Part shown: one piece after another, positions 36,539-45,396 of the stretch
Position numbering within the stretch: position 1 is the stretch's first letter
How the letters are laid out: the number at the start of each line of letters is the position of its first letter
From: Planctomycetia bacterium
GTDB taxonomy: Bacteria > Planctomycetota > Planctomycetia > Pirellulales > UBA1268
Reading direction: 5' to 3'
Assembly: GCA_014192425.1 (NCBI GenBank)
Contig: BJHK01000002.1
Location: 218,076-282,075, forward strand
Length of the DNA: 64,000 nt
The notes under the pieces: model-generated
Seen by the model: the letters and a program-made list of their open reading frames with translations, nothing else
What the model was told of the DNA's origin: nothing
The model's database searches: none
Position numbers and translations under genes: made by a program

Positions 36539-37729
36539 ATGGCACGATGCCTCATCGGATGCGGCTCGAATCTCGGCCGCCGCCGCGAGCAACTCGATTG
36601 TGCCGTCGAACTCCTGCGCTGCATGCCCGGCGTCTCCCTCCTCGCCGTCAGCCGCTACCGGGAGACGCGGCCGGTGGGGGGCCCCGCCGGGCAGCCGCCG
36701 TTTCTCAACGGCGCCTGTCTGATCGAGACGGGCCTGCCCCCCCACGACGTGCTCGGCATGCTCGCCGCCGTGGAGAACACGCTGCACCGTGAACGGGGCG
36801 ATCATTGGGGCCCGCGGACGCTCGATCTCGACCTCCTCCTCTACGACGACGTCGTCCTCGACACTCCCACGCTCACGCTGCCGCATCCGCGGATGGTCAC
36901 CCGGCGATTCGTGCTCGAGCCGGCTGCCGAGATCGCCGCCGGCCTGCACCATCCGCTTGCGGGCTGCACCGTCCAGGCTCTGCTCGACAATCTCTCCCGG
37001 CCCCACCCGCACGTCGCCATCGTCGGCGTGCCGGGAAGCGGCGCGCCGGCGGTGGCTGCGGCCGTGGCCGACGCGGTGATGGCCCGCGCGGTCCACGCTC
37101 CTGCGCAACTGCCCGTGGCCGGCCGTGCGGACGCCGCGACCTGGCTCGACACGCTCGCGGCCTGGGAACGGTCGCTCGGCCGGCTCGATTGGTGTGACGA
37201 CCCCCACGGCACGATCGCCGACTTCTCGCTGGAGATGCTCCACGTCGCCGCCGCCGATCTTCCCGCCGCCGAGGCCGTTCACTTCGCCGCGGAGATCGAT
37301 CGCGCGCTCCAGCAGACGGTCGCTCCGCAGGCGGTGATCCTGCTCACCGCCGACGCTGCGACGCTCGCCGGGCGAGCCTCCGTGTGCGCCCCGCGCGGCA
37401 TCGCTGCGCCGGCACTCTCCGCCGCGTCGTGCGGCGTGGAACCGGACGCAGCGGGCGGCGCGGAACCGGGCGCAGCGGGCGGCGCGGAACCGGGCGCAGC
37501 GGGCGGCGCGGAACCGGGCGCAGCGAGCCGCGCCGCGCGGAACGCGAACCCGATCGTCTCCGGGCCGTCGCCCCGGCCGGTGGCGGACCTGCTCGCCATG
37601 CAGGAGCGGCTGGGACGACTGCTGCACCGGCCGGACCGGACGCGGCCACTGGCGGTGATGACGATCGACGCCGCGAACCTGGCGCGGGCGGCAGCCGAGG
37701 CGACGGCCGCGGTCGAGGCGATGATCTGA
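36539..37729 (+). CDS. folK: HPPK (folate biosynthesis) fused to a degenerate deoxynucleoside-kinase-like domain
   Basis: Residues 1 to about 155 are 6-hydroxymethyl-7,8-dihydropterin pyrophosphokinase: CLIGCGSNLGRRREQL, VSRYRETRPVGGPAGQPPF, FLNGACLIETGLPP, RERGDHWGPRTLDLDLLLYDD and LPHPRMVTRRFVLEPAAEIA, all catalytic or pterin/ATP-binding landmarks. Ordinary HPPK ends near 160 residues; this protein has 396. The extra part starts VAIVGVPGSGAPAVAAAV, a P-loop-like motif lacking the essential Lys-Ser/Thr, followed by DWCDDPHGTIADFSLEMLH and a region interrupted by a 24-base tandem repeat. This resembles a deoxynucleoside kinase fold that has lost its phosphate-binding Lys. AGGA eight bases before ATG 36539. 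Overlaps panC by one base. Confidence 0.88.
   Translation: MARCLIGCGSNLGRRREQLDCAVELLRCMPGVSLLAVSRYRETRPVGGPAGQPPFLNGACLIETGLPPHDVLGMLAAVENTLHRERGDHWGPRTLDLDLLLYDDVVLDTPTLTLPHPRMVTRRFVLEPAAEIAAGLHHPLAGCTVQALLDNLSRPHPHVAIVGVPGSGAPAVAAAVADAVMARAVHAPAQLPVAGRADAATWLDTLAAWERSLGRLDWCDDPHGTIADFSLEMLHVAAADLPAAEAVHFAAEIDRALQQTVAPQAVILLTADAATLAGRASVCAPRGIAAPALSAASCGVEPDAAGGAEPGAAGGAEPGAAGGAEPGAASRAARNANPIVSGPSPRPVADLLAMQERLGRLLHRPDRTRPLAVMTIDAANLARAAAEATAAVEAMI
37439..37534 (+). repeat. 24-base tandem repeat, four copies, inside folK
   Basis: The unit gaaccgggcgcagcgggcggcgcg (first and last copies diverged) is repeated four times in frame and encodes EPGAAGGA. It lies in a linker of the C-terminal extension of folK. 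Copy number may vary between strains without breaking the frame. Confidence 0.9.
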
Positions 37730-38598
37730 TGCCCGCCGCGCCGCTCGTCGTCGCCGATCCGGCCACGATGCGGGCCGCGGTGCTCGCGGCCCGAGCCGCG
37801 GGCCGCCGCGTGGGCTTCGTGCCCACCATGGGCGCGCTGCACGAGGGGCATGCGAGCCTCGTCGCCGCCGCCGCCGCAGACAGCGCCGACGTCGTCGTGT
37901 CGGTTTTCGTGAACCCCACGCAGTTCGGACCCGGTGAGGACTTCGACCGCTACCCGCGTACGTTCGCCGCCGACTGCGACCTGCTCGCCGCGCATGGCGT
38001 GCGCTGGGTCTACGCTCCCGCCGCCGCCGCCGTCTACCCGCCCGGCGACGCCACGCGGGTCGTGGTCGGCGGGCCGGCCCTCGGCTTCGAGGGGGCGATC
38101 CGCCCGGGGCACTTTTCCGGCGTGGCCACGGTCGTCTGCCGACTGTTCCTCGCCGTGCCCGCGGACGTGGCCTACTTCGGCGCCAAGGACTGGCAGCAGA
38201 CGCTCGTTGTGCGGCGCATGGTCGCCGACCTCGGCCTGCCGATCGAGATCGTCGTCCGGCCGACCGTTCGCGAGGCCGACGGGCTGGCGCTGAGTTCGCG
38301 CAACCGTTATCTCTCGGCGGCCGACCGGGGCCGGGCGCCGGTGCTGGCGGCGAGCCTTGCCGCAGCAGCGTCGCTCTGGGAGGCGGGCGCCGCGCCGGCC
38401 GACATCGTGGCGGCGATGCGGGCCCGGCTCGCTGCGGCGAACGTGGCGATCGACTATGCGGCGATCGTCGATCCCGAGTCGCTCGCCGCGGAGATCGACG
38501 AGACCGTCGGGGCCGTGGCCCTCGTCGCCGGCCGGCTGGGCACGACGCGACTCATCGACAACCGACTGCTTCCTCCGCGGCAGGCAGGCCCGCGATGA
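37729..38598 (+). CDS. panC: Pantothenate synthetase
   Basis: PanC condenses pantoate with beta-alanine using ATP, the last step of vitamin B5 synthesis. The 289-residue protein shows the HIGH-type site GFVPTMGALHEGHASLV (about residues 29-45), VSVFVNPTQFGPGEDFDRYPR, the second nucleotide motif FGAKDWQQTLVVRRMV, and VREADGLALSSRNRYLS with the KMSKS-like SSRN. Complete and of normal length. Its ATG overlaps the folK stop (TGATG), and its own stop overlaps the next gene by four bases, so folK-panC-lgt are translationally coupled. Confidence 0.96.
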   Translation: MPAAPLVVADPATMRAAVLAARAAGRRVGFVPTMGALHEGHASLVAAAAADSADVVVSVFVNPTQFGPGEDFDRYPRTFAADCDLLAAHGVRWVYAPAAAAVYPPGDATRVVVGGPALGFEGAIRPGHFSGVATVVCRLFLAVPADVAYFGAKDWQQTLVVRRMVADLGLPIEIVVRPTVREADGLALSSRNRYLSAADRGRAPVLAASLAAAASLWEAGAAPADIVAAMRARLAAANVAIDYAAIVDPESLAAEIDETVGAVALVAGRLGTTRLIDNRLLPPRQAGPR

Positions 38599-39659
38599 GA
38601 TCGACGCTGTTTCACGTGCCGCTGCAGATCGGCGGGGTGCCGCTCTTCGGCTGGGGACTGGTGCTTCTCCTGTGGGCCGTCGTCGCCTGCTTCGCGATCG
38701 TCCGCGCCACGCGCCGCGAGGGGCTCGGCGCCGCGCTCACCGGCCTCGGCCTGCCGCTGGCCGTCGCCGGCGCGGTGATCGTCTGGGGGCTGCCGGCGAT
38801 CGCCGACGGTGCCGGGCTGCCGGTGCGCGGCTATGGCGTCATGCTGCTCCTCGCCGCCGCCGCGGGCACCTGGCTCTCCGTGCGGCGCGGGGTGCGATAC
38901 GGCTTCGACGCCGACACGATCATCGCCCTCGGTACGGAGGTCTTCCTGTGGGGGATCGTCGGGGCGCGGCTGTTCTACGTCATTCAATACCGGGCCGCGT
39001 TCTTCGACGCCGGGATCGCGGCCGCCATCCCCCGGATCCTCAACGTCGCCCAGGGCGGGCTCGTCGTGTTCGGCTCGCTGCCGACGGCGGCCCTTGCCGC
39101 CGGGCTGTTCGCCAGGCGCCGCGGCCTCTCCATCCTGCGGCTCGCCGACTGCATCGCGCCGGGCCTGCTCCTCGGGCTGGCGATCGGCCGGGTCGGCTGC
39201 TTCTTGAACGGCTGCTGCTACGGCGGGCCCTGCGACCTGCCCTGGGCGGTGCAGTTTCCGCCCGACAGCCCGGCGTGGCTCGACCAGCAGGCCCGCGGCC
39301 TGTTGCCTGCGGTCGCGGCGGGGGCGGCCCCGCCGTGGAGCCTGCCCGTCCACCCTGCGCAACTGTACGCGGCGATCGACGCCGCGCTGCTCGCCGCACT
39401 CGCCGTCGCGGCGACCCCGTGGCTGCGGCGCGCGGGGGAGGTTTTCGCGCTGGTGCTCACGCTCCACCCCGTGTCGCGCCTGCTGCTCGAGGCGATCCGC
39501 GTGGACGAGCCGTCATTGTCGCCGTATCTGCCGCTGACCATATCGCAGGCGATCGCCCTGGTGCTGCTGGCGCTGGCGGCGGCGTTGTGGTGGTGGATCG
39601 GCCGACAGTCCGGGGGCCCGGAGGGGCATGACCGCCGGGGCGGGGCGAGGGGGTTTTGA
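38595..39659 (+). CDS. lgt: Prolipoprotein diacylglyceryl transferase family protein
   Basis: A 354-residue polytopic membrane protein of the Lgt family, which attaches diacylglycerol to the lipobox Cys of prelipoproteins. Seen: GIVGARLFYVIQY, NVAQGGLVVFGSL (family form GGL.f.G), IGRVGCFLNGCCYGGPC in place of GRI-x-NFINGE-x-G, and LPVHPAQLYAAID. Compared with the E. coli enzyme the first Asn and the Glu of the signature are both Cys here, a pattern of the GCFL-type subgroup. It may be the cell's main Lgt or a specialised paralogue. Start overlaps panC by four bases. Confidence 0.78.
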   Translation: MRSTLFHVPLQIGGVPLFGWGLVLLLWAVVACFAIVRATRREGLGAALTGLGLPLAVAGAVIVWGLPAIADGAGLPVRGYGVMLLLAAAAGTWLSVRRGVRYGFDADTIIALGTEVFLWGIVGARLFYVIQYRAAFFDAGIAAAIPRILNVAQGGLVVFGSLPTAALAAGLFARRRGLSILRLADCIAPGLLLGLAIGRVGCFLNGCCYGGPCDLPWAVQFPPDSPAWLDQQARGLLPAVAAGAAPPWSLPVHPAQLYAAIDAALLAALAVAATPWLRRAGEVFALVLTLHPVSRLLLEAIRVDEPSLSPYLPLTISQAIALVLLALAAALWWWIGRQSGGPEGHDRRGGARGF

Positions 39660-39753
39660 ACGCCGTGGCCCCCCCGGTACCTTGACCTTCCCGGACTTTT
39701 CCGGCGGGAACTTTTTCCGCCCAGATCGCATCGAAGTTTCAGGGCAGACGCAC

Positions 39754-40392
39754 GTGGTCCCGCACACCGACCCAACGCGAGCAGCCCCGGTCAGCGGCCC
39801 CCCCGCCACCGACCGGGAGCTCGTCGCCGGGGCGGTGGACGGCGACCGCGCCGCGTTCGCGCTGCTCGTCGAACGGCACCAGGGGCGGATCCTCGCGCTC
39901 CTGGAGCGGCTCACGGGCTGCCACGAGCAGGCCCGCGACCTGGCCCAGGAAACGTTCGTATCCGCCTTCAGAAAACTCTCCTCGTTCGCGCACCGCAGCG
40001 AGTTCTCCACATGGCTCTATCGCATCGCCTGCAATCATGCGGCCGCCTTTCTGCGCAAGCGGCGCCGGCCGGCCACGGTCGATGCCGCCCTGCCCGGCGG
40101 CGGCCTGTGCGGCGCGCTGGAGCCGGCGGCGACCGGGCCGGGGGTGTCGGCGCGGCTGGAGCACGCGGAGCTCTCCGCGCGGCTCTCGGCGGCGCTCGGG
40201 CGACTGGACGACCGCTACCGCGAGGTCGTGGTTCTCGCCGACATGCACGACGCGAGCTACGAGGAGGTCGCAGCGGCCCTCGACATTCCCCTGGGCACCG
40301 TCCGCAGCCGGCTGCATCGCGGCCGGCTCGAACTCCGCCGCCTGCTCGCCGACTGGATCGCACACGAGGAGCACGATGAACGACGAGCCTGA
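39754..40392 (+). CDS. ECF-type RNA polymerase sigma factor (RpoE-like)
   Basis: A 212-residue sigma-70 family factor with region 2 (FALLVERHQGRILALLERL, DLAQETFVSAFRKLSSF, FSTWLYRIACNHAAAFLRKR; about residues 30-105) and region 4 (LGRLDDRYREVVVLADM, SYEEVAAALDIPLGTVRSRL; about 145-200). I chose GTG 39754, which has AGGG nine bases upstream; the longer frame from 39628 overlaps the lgt end and adds an unrelated Gly/Arg/Pro stretch. The anti-sigma gene starts 17 bases before its stop, the usual coupled arrangement. Its promoter recognition sequence is unknown. Confidence 0.88.
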   Translation: MVPHTDPTRAAPVSGPPATDRELVAGAVDGDRAAFALLVERHQGRILALLERLTGCHEQARDLAQETFVSAFRKLSSFAHRSEFSTWLYRIACNHAAAFLRKRRRPATVDAALPGGGLCGALEPAATGPGVSARLEHAELSARLSAALGRLDDRYREVVVLADMHDASYEEVAAALDIPLGTVRSRLHRGRLELRRLLADWIAHEEHDERRA

Positions 40393-42052
40393 TGGTCGGA
40401 CCATCCGCGCCGACGACCCGCGCCTGAGCGAATGGATCGACGGCCGGCTGCCGGCCGCCGAGGCCGCTATAGTCGCGCGGAGCGTGGCGGCTTCGCCGGA
40501 GCTCACGCGGGTCGTGGCCGACCTGCGCCGGCTCAAGGCGCTGCTCGCCGGCGCGCCGGCCCGGCCGGCGCCTGCCGGCTTCGTGGCCGAGGTGCTGGCC
40601 GCGCTCGACGCGCCGCCCCGGCTGGCGCCGGGCACGGCCGCCGGTTCCGGGGGCGGCCCGGCCGACTCCCGGATCGATGCCGAGTGGGAGCGGATCGAAC
40701 TGGAGCGGCTCGCGGACGAGATCGCCGAGGCTCGCGAGGACGCGGCCGTGGCCGAGACGACCACCGAGCCACGGCGTCCCTGGCCGTGGATGACGATGCT
40801 GGCCGCACTTGCCGCTGGCCTGCTCGTCGCGTCGTTCGTCAACATGCCGCCGCTGCACAGCGTGCTGGTCGAGAAGGACCGCGACGTAGCGCTGCGCGGC
40901 GCGGGACATCCGCAGGAGGGCCTGTCGCGGACGGTGGACGAGTTCTTCGCCGAGTCGGACGGCGATGGGGCGGCCGAAGCGAAGCCTGCCTACGCGCGGT
41001 CTGATGAACGCAGTGCGGCGAAGCGGAACCCGGATCTGGCGGCGGACGACCTGGTCAAGAAGGCAGCCCCGGTCGCAGCGGCTCCCGCGGCTGAGAACAT
41101 GCAGGACGAGTACGGGCTCGCGGCAGGTGCAGACCAAACGCGTAAAGAGGCCTTGGCCGAATCGACCGAGTCGCAGAGCACCACCAGGAAGGGCGCCGCG
41201 ATGCCGGGCAGCCCGACGCCTGGCTCCGGTGATCTCGCCGCGAGCACGAGGGCTGCCGAGGGCGGCGGTGGCGGTGGCGGTGGCGGGACCGATCCGCGGA
41301 GTCGCGAAGACCTCCCGGAGTCGCTCGGCAACCGACGCGATACCACCGCACCGGTGGTCGTCGTGGTGCGGGGACCGGAAGGGCGGGCCGAGTTCTCGGC
41401 GCTGCTCGCGGCACGCAACATCGGTTTCACGCGGCGGCCAGCCGAGAAGATGAGGGAACTGCTGGCGGAGAAGGCCTCGACCAAGCCGGGTGCACTGTCG
41501 GCAAGCGCAGAAGGGGAGCGCCGCGAAGCGGGAAAGGCGGACGATCTCGAGCGCAATGGACTGCCGGAAGCCCCCCAGACCGCCTTCGCGGCCCGGGCCG
41601 CCGTGGAGAGCATGTCGGGTACCGAAGAGGTGATCGCGATCTCCGGATCGCCGGCGGCCATCGGCGAACTCCTCGCCTTCCTCGAGGCCGGCCGCGGGAA
41701 TGACTTGGACTTGAAGGTGAAGGGAAGGGCCGAAGCCCTGAAGAGACTGGCCCGCGACGAGGCGAAGCAAGACGTTGCTGTCGACAAGGTCGCTGCGGAG
41801 CGGGCGCGGGGTGCCGGGGGCCCAGCGGGGGAAACACTCGATCGCAACGCAGTCGATGGCGAAAAACTCGCCAGGCCGGCGGCAAAAGTCGCCACCGCCG
41901 CCGAGGCGACGGTCATGACGATGCTCGTCCGGCTGGTGGACGTCGGTCCGGCTACCGCGGCGGCCAAACCGGCCGGGCCGACCGCCGCGGCGGAGCCGGC
42001 GGCCCCGGCAGCGGGTGAAGCCCAGGGGGCCGGCGAGCGGCAAACGCCATGA
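40376..42052 (+). CDS. Membrane anti-sigma factor with large extracytoplasmic domain
   Basis: A 558-residue protein encoded overlapping the ECF sigma gene. The first 60 residues (LSEWIDGRLPAAEAAIVARS, ELTRVVADLRRLKALL) resemble the cytoplasmic sigma-binding helix bundle of anti-sigma factors but lack the HxxxCxxC zinc motif. One membrane segment follows (WMTMLAALAAGLLVASFVNM, about 139-158), then about 400 extracytoplasmic residues: charged low-complexity sequence, a run of nine glycines (about residue 300), and two small repeated folds with VVVVVRGPEGRAEFSALLAARNIGF. GAGGAG lies just before ATG 40376. It probably holds the sigma factor inactive until an envelope signal arrives; signal unknown. 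Confidence 0.78.
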   Translation: MNDEPDGRTIRADDPRLSEWIDGRLPAAEAAIVARSVAASPELTRVVADLRRLKALLAGAPARPAPAGFVAEVLAALDAPPRLAPGTAAGSGGGPADSRIDAEWERIELERLADEIAEAREDAAVAETTTEPRRPWPWMTMLAALAAGLLVASFVNMPPLHSVLVEKDRDVALRGAGHPQEGLSRTVDEFFAESDGDGAAEAKPAYARSDERSAAKRNPDLAADDLVKKAAPVAAAPAAENMQDEYGLAAGADQTRKEALAESTESQSTTRKGAAMPGSPTPGSGDLAASTRAAEGGGGGGGGGTDPRSREDLPESLGNRRDTTAPVVVVVRGPEGRAEFSALLAARNIGFTRRPAEKMRELLAEKASTKPGALSASAEGERREAGKADDLERNGLPEAPQTAFAARAAVESMSGTEEVIAISGSPAAIGELLAFLEAGRGNDLDLKVKGRAEALKRLARDEAKQDVAVDKVAAERARGAGGPAGETLDRNAVDGEKLARPAAKVATAAEATVMTMLVRLVDVGPATAAAKPAGPTAAAEPAAPAAGEAQGAGERQTP

Positions 42053-42360
42053 GCGGCGAACCCGGCGACCCGGCGGGAACGGCCGGGCCGGCTCCGCGAC
42101 GGCACCTTCCCCCGGACGCCATCACGATCCGCTGCCGCCTGGACGGGCCGCTCGTCGTGGAAATGCCCACCGGAGACCAGTTCGCGGGTCTCCGACTTCG
42201 GGTCACCGACCACGCCAACCGGGAGTTTTGCCTGCCGGCAGACGGCCGGGCGGTCGCCCTCTGCCGGTGTGGCCGGTCAGGCAACCGGCCGTTTTGCGAC
42301 GGCAGCCACAAAAACGCCTGTTTTTCCGGCACTGAGGAGGCTCCCGACTCAGGCGGCTGA
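42049..42360 (+). CDS. CDGSH-type iron-sulfur domain protein
   Basis: A 103-residue protein whose C-terminal third holds one CDGSH motif, LCRCGRSGNRPFCDGSHKNA, with the three Cys and one His that bind a redox-active, labile 2Fe-2S cluster. The N-terminal part (ITIRCRLDGPLVVEM, LRLRVTDHANREFCLP) resembles the small strand-rich region preceding such motifs in bacterial mitoNEET-like proteins. ATG overlaps the anti-sigma stop by four bases, placing a redox-sensitive protein in the sigma/anti-sigma operon. Confidence 0.9.
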   Translation: MSGEPGDPAGTAGPAPRRHLPPDAITIRCRLDGPLVVEMPTGDQFAGLRLRVTDHANREFCLPADGRAVALCRCGRSGNRPFCDGSHKNACFSGTEEAPDSGG

Positions 42361-42571
42361 GGCCGGCAGCTCCGTTCAGGCGCCTCCCGGTGGGGCTGTG
42401 CCGGATGGGTCGACCATTCATGGGCCGTAAACCTTTCCCCGGAAAACACTTGCATCGCTTCCTGGACCCCCAAAACGGTCCATCACACCCGGGTTCGATA
42501 TGGACTGGCTCGCCCGATACCGGTAGGGTTGATGACCCGGTCCGGGGATTTTCCCCGTCCCGCCGCCCCGG

Positions 42572-45103
42572 ATGGCATCGATGTCCCACCACGGCCCCAA
42601 CCTCTACCAGCGGTATAGCGTGGGGATCATGGCGGTCCTGGTCTTCCTCCTGCCCCTGGTGGTGGTGGGGGCGATCCGGGCCAAGGGGAACAACCGCAAC
42701 GACGTGAAGGGCTGGCTGCCCCTCGAATACCCGGAAACCCAGACCTACCGGTTTTTCCGCCAGAATTTCGCGGGTGAGGAGTTCATCCTCGTCAGTTGGG
42801 AAGGCTGCACGATGGCCGACCCCCGCCTGGAAATGCTGGCCAAAAAGCTGATTCCGCCCCCCCAGGAGGCCTGGCGGATCGACCGGCCGGCCTATTTCAA
42901 GTCAGCCCAAACGGGCCCCCGGGCCGTCGACCGGATGAGTGCAGATCCCCTGAAACTCGACCCGGCCGAGGCGATCGATCGGCTGGAGGGGGCCCTGATC
43001 GGGCCGGCCCCGTCCGGTCAGGAAGGGGCCGCCGCCGGGAAGGACGACTTTGCCACCCGGCAGACCTGCCTGGTTTTGACCCTCGGCGACACGGCCCGGG
43101 CCAACCTTCACGCCGCGATCGACGAGATCCGCAAGGTGGCGACCGAGGAACTCAACATCCCCGAACGGCAACTCCACATGGGCGGGCCGCCTGTGGACAA
43201 CGTCTCGATCGACAAGGCGGGGCAGACGAGCGTCACGATCCTCTTCGGGCTCTCGCTCGTGGTCGGCTTCTTCGTCAGCTGGTGGAGCCTGAAGAGCAAG
43301 GCCCTGGTGGCAATGGTGCTGGCGTCGGGCGTGTACAGCATGTTTGCCAGCCTGGCAGTGGTCTGGTACTCGGGCTATCCGGTTGACGCGATCCTGCTCA
43401 CGATGCCGTCGCTGGTCTACGTCGCCACCACCTCGGGTGCGATCCACCTCGCCAACTACTACCGTGACCAGCTCGCGGAGACCGGCGTCCAGGAAGGGGC
43501 GGCCGGACGGGCGGTGCACCACGCGCTCCTGCCGCTGTCGCTGGCCACCGGGACGACGGCCATCGGCCTGGCGACGCTGGGCGTGAGCGAGCTCGTGCCG
43601 ATCCGGATGTTCGGTATCTTCTCGGCGGCCGGCGTGGTGGTCAGTTTCCTGATCCTCGTCACGCTCATGCCGGCGGCGCTCGAGCTCTTCCCGCCGAAGC
43701 TGCGCCGGGCCGATACCGAGGGGGAGGCCCTCACCAACTGGAAGCCGATCGAGTTGAGCCCCTGGTGGCGGGTCGGCCAGTGGATCACCGGTCACCACGC
43801 CCTCGTGACCTGCGCCTGCCTGGCGGTCATGGCCGGCGTCGGCTACGGCATGACGCGGGTCGAGAGCAGCGTGCAGCTGATGCGGCTGTTCTCGCCGAAC
43901 GCCCGGATCCGCCAGGACTACAAGTGGCTGGAGCGGACGCTCGGACCGCTCGTCCCGATGGAGATCCTCGTCCGCATCGACGACCAGGCCTGCACGCTCA
44001 ACCTCCTCGAGCGCATGGAGCTCGTGGGCAGGGTCCAGCGCGAGATCGCCGGGCTCGACGAGGTCGGCAGTTCGCTCTCCACGCTCACCTTCGCCCCCAA
44101 CCTCGAAGGCGGTTCGTCCGGCGGCCTCGGCGGGGCGGCCGGGGGACTGTTCGGCAACCGCGACAAGCTCCGCCGCAGCGTGCTCCGCAAGCGGCTCGAG
44201 GCCAACCGGGACGCCCTGCTCGCCGGTGACTACCTGCGCGAGGCCACGGTCGCCGACGCCGACGGCGGTGAGCGGACGGAGCAATTGTGGCGGATCAGCG
44301 CCCGCGTCAGCGCCGTCAAGGAGGTCGATTACGCCCTCTTCAAGCGGGACCTGCGGAGCAAGGTCGATCCGATCCTCGCCGATCTCGACGCCAAGGGAAT
44401 CGCCGGCGTCAGCGTCGACTACACCGGCCTCGTGCCCCTCGTCTACAAGGCACAGCACTCGCTCCTCGACGGCCTGCAGATCGGCTTCGTCTGGGACTTC
44501 GTGATCATCGTGGTGGTGATGATCCTCCTCTGTCGGGCGGCCTCGGCGGGCCTCGTGCTGCTGCTGCCGGCCGCCTTCCCGGCGGTGATGGTCTTCGGCG
44601 GCATGGGCTGGGGCAACGCGGCGCTCAAGTCGCTCGACCTCGGCACGCTGCTCATCGACATCGGCACGGTCATGGCGCCGAGCGTGGCCCTCGGCGTGAC
44701 GGTGGACGACGTCGTTCACTTCATGCTCTGGTTCCGGCGCGGCATCGCCGACGGCCTCGACCGCCGCGAGGCGACGATGCTTGCCTACAAGGGCTGTGCC
44801 CGGGCGATGTACCAGAGCTGGGGCGTGATCGGCATCGGCCTGTCGGTGTTCTCGCTGTCGCCCTTTGGCCCGACGCAGCGGTTCGGCTACATGATGCTCT
44901 CGATGCTGACGATCGCGCTGGTGGGCAACCTCGTGTTCCTGCCGGCCTTGCTCTCCGGCCCGCTGGGAGCGGTGTTCGGCTGGAGCGTGCTGCGGATCGA
45001 GCGCAAGAAGGCAGGCCGGCGGCTGAAGACCGATCCCGGCAGCGACGCCCTGCCCCCGCCGCACGTCGTCCCCGGCTCCGCCAAGCAGGTCGTCCACGCC
45101 TGA
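42572..45103 (+). CDS. RND/MMPL-family membrane transporter
   Basis: An 843-residue export protein with the duplicated RND layout: one N-terminal membrane segment, a large extracytoplasmic loop (about 55-225), five segments including SVTILFGLSLVVGFFVSWW (about 230-375), a second membrane start (about 415), a second loop (about 435-630), and a final five-segment set with the conserved GVTVDDVVHFMLWFRRG (Asp pair of the proton path) near residue 710. MMPL-type members move lipids or hydrophobic compounds; the substrate is unknown and no membrane-fusion partner is adjacent. ATG 42581 is an alternative start nine bases downstream. Confidence 0.82.
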   Translation: MASMSHHGPNLYQRYSVGIMAVLVFLLPLVVVGAIRAKGNNRNDVKGWLPLEYPETQTYRFFRQNFAGEEFILVSWEGCTMADPRLEMLAKKLIPPPQEAWRIDRPAYFKSAQTGPRAVDRMSADPLKLDPAEAIDRLEGALIGPAPSGQEGAAAGKDDFATRQTCLVLTLGDTARANLHAAIDEIRKVATEELNIPERQLHMGGPPVDNVSIDKAGQTSVTILFGLSLVVGFFVSWWSLKSKALVAMVLASGVYSMFASLAVVWYSGYPVDAILLTMPSLVYVATTSGAIHLANYYRDQLAETGVQEGAAGRAVHHALLPLSLATGTTAIGLATLGVSELVPIRMFGIFSAAGVVVSFLILVTLMPAALELFPPKLRRADTEGEALTNWKPIELSPWWRVGQWITGHHALVTCACLAVMAGVGYGMTRVESSVQLMRLFSPNARIRQDYKWLERTLGPLVPMEILVRIDDQACTLNLLERMELVGRVQREIAGLDEVGSSLSTLTFAPNLEGGSSGGLGGAAGGLFGNRDKLRRSVLRKRLEANRDALLAGDYLREATVADADGGERTEQLWRISARVSAVKEVDYALFKRDLRSKVDPILADLDAKGIAGVSVDYTGLVPLVYKAQHSLLDGLQIGFVWDFVIIVVVMILLCRAASAGLVLLLPAAFPAVMVFGGMGWGNAALKSLDLGTLLIDIGTVMAPSVALGVTVDDVVHFMLWFRRGIADGLDRREATMLAYKGCARAMYQSWGVIGIGLSVFSLSPFGPTQRFGYMMLSMLTIALVGNLVFLPALLSGPLGAVFGWSVLRIERKKAGRRLKTDPGSDALPPPHVVPGSAKQVVHA

Positions 45104-45139
45104 CGGCCCGCATCCCACGGCGCGCCCTGTGAGCAAATA

Positions 45140-45340
45140 GCCCAAGCCGCCAGGGGACGGCAGAAGTCTCCTCGCTGAGGCAGGATAGCCTCACGCTCGT
45201 CGATCTTCTGCCGTCCCCCGGCTCCGCGCCGGGCGAGGTATGCAGCAGTCGGCGGCGGGTGAAGCCCGACGCTGGAGCCGGGCTCTGCCCGGCGACCGGA
45301 AGCCGGAGCCGACGCCATGTCGGCGGCGACGGCGCGAAAG
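45140..45340. repeat. Second locus of the dispersed palindromic repeat
   Basis: The 293-base gap between the MMPL gene and rlmI contains unit A (ggacggcagaagtctcctcgctgagg..., 45157-45205) and unit B (45302-45339) of the repeat family found at 19952-20588, with a different linker between them. The A copy ends in gatcttctgccgtcccc, making an inverted repeat with its own start (ggacggcagaag). No gene is visible in the gap. Confidence 0.8.
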
Positions 45341-45396
45341 TCTATAGCCTCACCCTCGCGGCAACCCGGCGGCCAACCCAGTGGTAGAGTTGCAGC

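Noticed and set aside
42530..42560. ggggattttcccc palindrome before the MMPL gene as an operator
   Set aside because: A single short symmetrical sequence in G+C-rich DNA, without a neighbouring regulator gene or second copy.
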